From positions 372,001 through 436,000 of the forward strand of contig NZ_LFBV01000005.1 in NCBI RefSeq assembly GCF_001905345.1: a stretch of 64,000 nt of DNA, in the 5' to 3' direction. This document shows positions 61,526-64,000 of this stretch, in pieces. Position 1 is the stretch's first letter. The number at the start of each line of letters is the position of its first letter. Below the pieces are notes generated by a model. That model was given only the letters and a program-made list of their open reading frames with translations, ran no database searches and had not been told where the DNA came from. Position numbers and translations under genes: made by a program. Origin of the DNA: Streptomyces uncialis (lineage in GTDB: Bacteria > Actinomycetota > Actinomycetes > Streptomycetales > Streptomycetaceae).

Positions 61526-62227
61526 ATGGCGAGGAAGGAATCCGCAGCGGACGCTGCGAACCCGGGGCGGCTCAAGCAGATCGCCCTCACGTACAAGATG
61601 ACCCGCAGGGCCGACTCCAAGATCGGGCTCGTGCTCGCGGGGGTCGGGATCGGCACCCTCGGTGTCTTCCTCGCGTTCGGCTTCTGGATCGGGCATCCGG
61701 TCTATCTGGGCATCCTCGGACTGCTCATCGCGCTCCTCGCGACGGCGATCACCTTCGGGCGCCGGGCCGAGCGGGCCGCGTTCGGCCAGATGGAGGGACA
61801 GCCCGGCGCTGCCGCCGCGGTCCTCGACAACATCGGCCGGGGCTGGTCCACCACCCCGGCGATCGCGATGAACCGCAGCCAGGACGTCGTGCACCGCGCG
61901 GTCGGCAAGGCGGGCATCGTCCTGGTCGCGGAGGGCAACCCGAACCGGCTCAAGTCCCTGCTCGCCGCCGAGAAGAGGAAGATGGCCAGGATCGTGGCGG
62001 ACGTGCCCGTCCATGACCTGATCGTCGGCACCGGCGAGGGACAGGTCCCGCTGAAGAAGGTCCGCACGACGATGCTCAAGTATCCGCGCGTCCTCAGCGG
62101 CCCCCAGGTCACCGCGACCAACGACCGGCTGCGCGCGATGGGCGACCTGATGAGCAACATGCCTCTGCCCAAGGGCCCCATGCCGAAGGGCATGCGGATG
62201 CCCAAGGGCGGCCCGAAGACGCGCTGA
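61526..62227 (+). CDS. DUF4191 membrane protein
   Basis: The 233-residue protein has a basic N-terminus, two close membrane helices (residues about 30-75) and a hydrophilic rest with a GRRAERAAFGQMEGQPGAA segment. This is the actinobacterial DUF4191 family. TAGACT (61514-61519) lies 6 nt before the ATG, so the mRNA may be leaderless. Function unknown. It is convergent with the RDD gene and ends at a very strong hairpin. Confidence 0.92.
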   Translation: MARKESAADAANPGRLKQIALTYKMTRRADSKIGLVLAGVGIGTLGVFLAFGFWIGHPVYLGILGLLIALLATAITFGRRAERAAFGQMEGQPGAAAAVLDNIGRGWSTTPAIAMNRSQDVVHRAVGKAGIVLVAEGNPNRLKSLLAAEKRKMARIVADVPVHDLIVGTGEGQVPLKKVRTTMLKYPRVLSGPQVTATNDRLRAMGDLMSNMPLPKGPMPKGMRMPKGGPKTR

Positions 62228-62246
62228 CCCGCGACACCCAAGCGAA

Positions 62247-62284
62247 AAGGGGCGCCGGAACCCGGACGGGTTCCGGCGCCCCTT
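62247..62284. terminator. 17-bp bidirectional terminator
   Basis: Bases 62247-62263 (AAGGGGCGCCGGAACCC) pair perfectly with 62268-62284 around GGAC. It serves the convergent DUF4191 and RDD genes. The bases to 62430 hold nothing else. Confidence 0.92.
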
Positions 62285-62430
62285 CGTCATACCCGGGCCG
62301 GGTACGCGTCGGCCTGCGCTGTCCGTGGCGCCCGCCGTTCGGGATCAAGCAGCTGTGCCCCGTACAGGGACGGAACGGGTGCCGCGTGCGGGGTCCCGCG
62401 TCCGACGGGGCCGAACCATCGGCGACGACG

Positions 62431-62898
62431 TCAGATACGGACCTGGATCGTGCGGGCCAGCCGGTCGTGCAGACCACGGCCGTCACGGTCCCAGACGAGG
62501 GCGGGGACGGCGAGGCACAGCAGCGCGCTGCGTACCAGGCCCCGCAGCGGGCGGGCGTAGCCGCCGTCCTCGGCGATCACCCGCAGACCGAAGAGCCGCC
62601 TGCCGGGGGTGAAGCCGACGGTGCCCACCGTGACGGCGTTCAGCACGAAGAAGACGAGCAGCGCCCAGTTGCCGGTGGACTGGCCGTAGCCGTCGGTGAG
62701 AAGGCCGTATGCGATCAGCATGCACAGGCCCCAGTCGACCGCGAGGGCACCGAACCTGCGGCCCGGGCGGGCGATCGAGCCGGGCCCGGACTCGGGCAGG
62801 CCGAGCTGTTCACCCCGGTATCCGAAGTCGACGCCCGCCTGCTCCGCGGCTTCGCGGGGGCCCGAGAGCCACGATCCGATTGCTTGCCTCTTGTCCAC
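62431..62898 (-). CDS. RDD-family membrane protein
   Basis: The GTG at 62898 (VDKRQAIGSWL) gives 155 residues; TACCGT (62910-62905) lies 6 nt before it, the leaderless pattern. The RDD domain has its Arg-Asp-Asp-like start (RRFGALAVDWGLCMLIAYG), two to three membrane helices and FTPGRRLFGLRV. The family is often linked to transport or ion exchange, but this member's role is unknown. It is divergent from glnA. Confidence 0.9.
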   Translation of the reverse strand: MDKRQAIGSWLSGPREAAEQAGVDFGYRGEQLGLPESGPGSIARPGRRFGALAVDWGLCMLIAYGLLTDGYGQSTGNWALLVFFVLNAVTVGTVGFTPGRRLFGLRVIAEDGGYARPLRGLVRSALLCLAVPALVWDRDGRGLHDRLARTIQVRI

Positions 62899-63078
62899 CC
62901 GTCCACGGTAACCGGGGGCGCGGGCCGTCCCGCTCCTGGGGTCCCGGGGCGGGGGCGCCGGGGAGAGGGCGTGCGCGCGGGGCGCGCACGGGCGGGTGAC
63001 GCTCCTCACCGCCGTTCCCGGTCATGGCCGTGGCGCCACGGGGAATCCGGGTGGACGGCACCACCGCCGACGCCCTGG

Positions 63079-63132
63079 TTAACTTCGGCGAAACAAATGG
63101 GTCACGCTTGAGAAATCCCGCGTCCCTATCGT
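63079..63132 (+). promoter_or_regulatory. GlnR-binding region and glnA promoter
   Basis: TTAAC (63079-63083), GAAAC (63090-63094), GTCAC (63101-63105) and GAAAT (63112-63116) are each separated by exactly 6 nt. This is the alternating gTnAC-n6-GaAAC pattern known for GlnR sites before Streptomyces glnA. TATCGT (63127-63132) is a possible -10 box. It implies nitrogen-dependent control. Confidence 0.88.
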
Positions 63133-63213
63133 CAGGGCGAGCATGTGCCACCGCACTGGCGCACGTACGAGCTGCAACCCCGCCCCTCCCGGGTCGGGAG
63201 TAGGAGGAGTTGG

Positions 63214-64000
63214 ATGTTCAAGAACGCCGACGAGGCCAAGAAGTACATCGCCGACGAGGACGTCAAGTTCATCGACGTCCGCTTCTGCGACCTGCCGGGT
63301 GTGATGCAGCACTTCACGATCCCGGCCAGGGTGTTCGACCCGGCCGAGGAGCTCGCGTTCGACGGTTCGTCCATCCGCGGCTTCCAGGCCATCCACGAGT
63401 CCGACATGGCGCTGCGCGCCGACCTGTCGACCGCGCGGCTGGACCCCTTCCGCCGTGACAAGACCGTCAACATCAACTTCTTCATCCACGACCCGATCAC
63501 CGGCGAGCAGTACAGCCGTGACCCGCGGAACATCGCGAAGAAGGCGGAGGCGTACCTCGCCTCGACCGGTATCGCGGACACCGCGTACTTCGGTCCGGAG
63601 GCGGAGTTCTACGTCTTCGACTCGGTGCGCTTCAGCACCTCGGCGAACGAGGGTTTCTACCACATCGACTCCGAGGCCGGCGCCTGGAACACCGGTGCGG
63701 TCGAGAACAACCGCGGTTACAAGGTCCGTTACAAGGGCGGCTACTTCCCCGCCCCGCCGGTGGACCACTTCGCCGACCTGCGTGCCGAGATCTCCCTGGA
63801 GCTGGACCGGCAGGGCCTCCAGGTCGAGCGTCAGCACCACGAGGTGGGCACGGCCGGTCAGGCCGAGATCAACTACAAGTTCAACACGCTGCTCGCCGCG
63901 GCCGACGACCTGATGCTCTTCAAGTACATCGTGAAGAACGTCGCCTGGCGCAACAACAAGACCGCGACGTTCATGCCGAAGCCGATCTTCGGTGACAACG
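63214..64000 (+). CDS. glnA: Glutamine synthetase type I (3' end missing)
   Basis: The ATG at 63214 has AGGAGG upstream. The visible 262 residues begin MFKNADEAKKYIADED and include FDGSSIRGFQ and PEAEFYVFD, with the QHHEVGTAGQ metal/ATP-binding region near residue 210. It makes glutamine from glutamate, ammonia and ATP. About 200 C-terminal residues, including the adenylylation site, lie beyond base 64000. The promoter region carries GlnR boxes. Confidence 0.97.
   Translation, partial: MFKNADEAKKYIADEDVKFIDVRFCDLPGVMQHFTIPARVFDPAEELAFDGSSIRGFQAIHESDMALRADLSTARLDPFRRDKTVNINFFIHDPITGEQYSRDPRNIAKKAEAYLASTGIADTAYFGPEAEFYVFDSVRFSTSANEGFYHIDSEAGAWNTGAVENNRGYKVRYKGGYFPAPPVDHFADLRAEISLELDRQGLQVERQHHEVGTAGQAEINYKFNTLLAAADDLMLFKYIVKNVAWRNNKTATFMPKPIFGDN

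Overview
This window reads as a piece of a Streptomyces chromosome core region. GC content is very high, codon third positions are almost all G or C, GTG starts are common, and there are actinobacterial hallmarks: a cytochrome bcc-aa3 branch with diheme QcrC, CtaF, PspA/PspAA, DUF3043 and DUF4191 proteins, homodimeric AceE, and GlnR boxes at glnA. From memory, the gene order matches the S. coelicolor SCO2147-SCO2198 neighbourhood; this was not checked. No tRNA, rRNA, transposase, prophage or CRISPR array was found. Both end genes are cut: a glycerate kinase lacks its first codons and glnA lacks its 3' half.

Layout. 1-4.6 kb: glycerate kinase, a PLP enzyme behind a SAM-IV-type riboswitch, and trpD. 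4.8-14.4 kb, mostly minus strand: the respiratory cluster ctaCDF, an L,D-transpeptidase lipoprotein, ctaE and qcrCAB, with a stand-alone receiver-like protein on the plus strand. 14.7-25.2 kb: a cysteine desulfurase-TusA fusion, a PfkB kinase, secreted or hypothetical proteins, an IscA/ErpA protein, nadA and a large RND permease. Sulfur delivery, Fe-S carrier and the Fe-S enzyme NadA therefore sit close together. 25.4-30.3 kb: a two-component system, PspAA-PspA, DUF3043 and a methyltransferase. 31-40 kb: an HtrA-type protease and the cobalamin nucleotide-loop genes cobU, cobT and cobS, interleaved with a methyltransferase and an MprF-like protein. 40-50 kb: leucyl aminopeptidase, lpd, the lipoylated E2, a GntR regulator and aceE, together a pyruvate dehydrogenase set. 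50-56.8 kb: a WYL regulator, an SDR, small enzymes and a flavin oxidoreductase. 56.9-64 kb: an HTH/TPR regulator, lipB and lipA (which lipoylate the E2 above), small membrane proteins and glnA.

The most unusual feature is a family of intergenic repeat arrays (seven arrays, about 37 copies of a 19-bp core) placed at gene 3' ends. Within each two-sided array every left copy is in one orientation and every right copy in the other. Four arrays carry a conserved central module with two predicted stem-loops. One array runs into the 3' end of the mprF-like gene and appears to add about 190 residues. Other regulatory signals: a perfect 21-bp palindrome across the ctaE start codon, a 17-bp palindrome inside the likely aceE promoter, an inverted repeat at nadA, four GlnR-type boxes before glnA, and eleven genes with a -10 box 6-8 nt before the start codon, suggesting leaderless transcripts.
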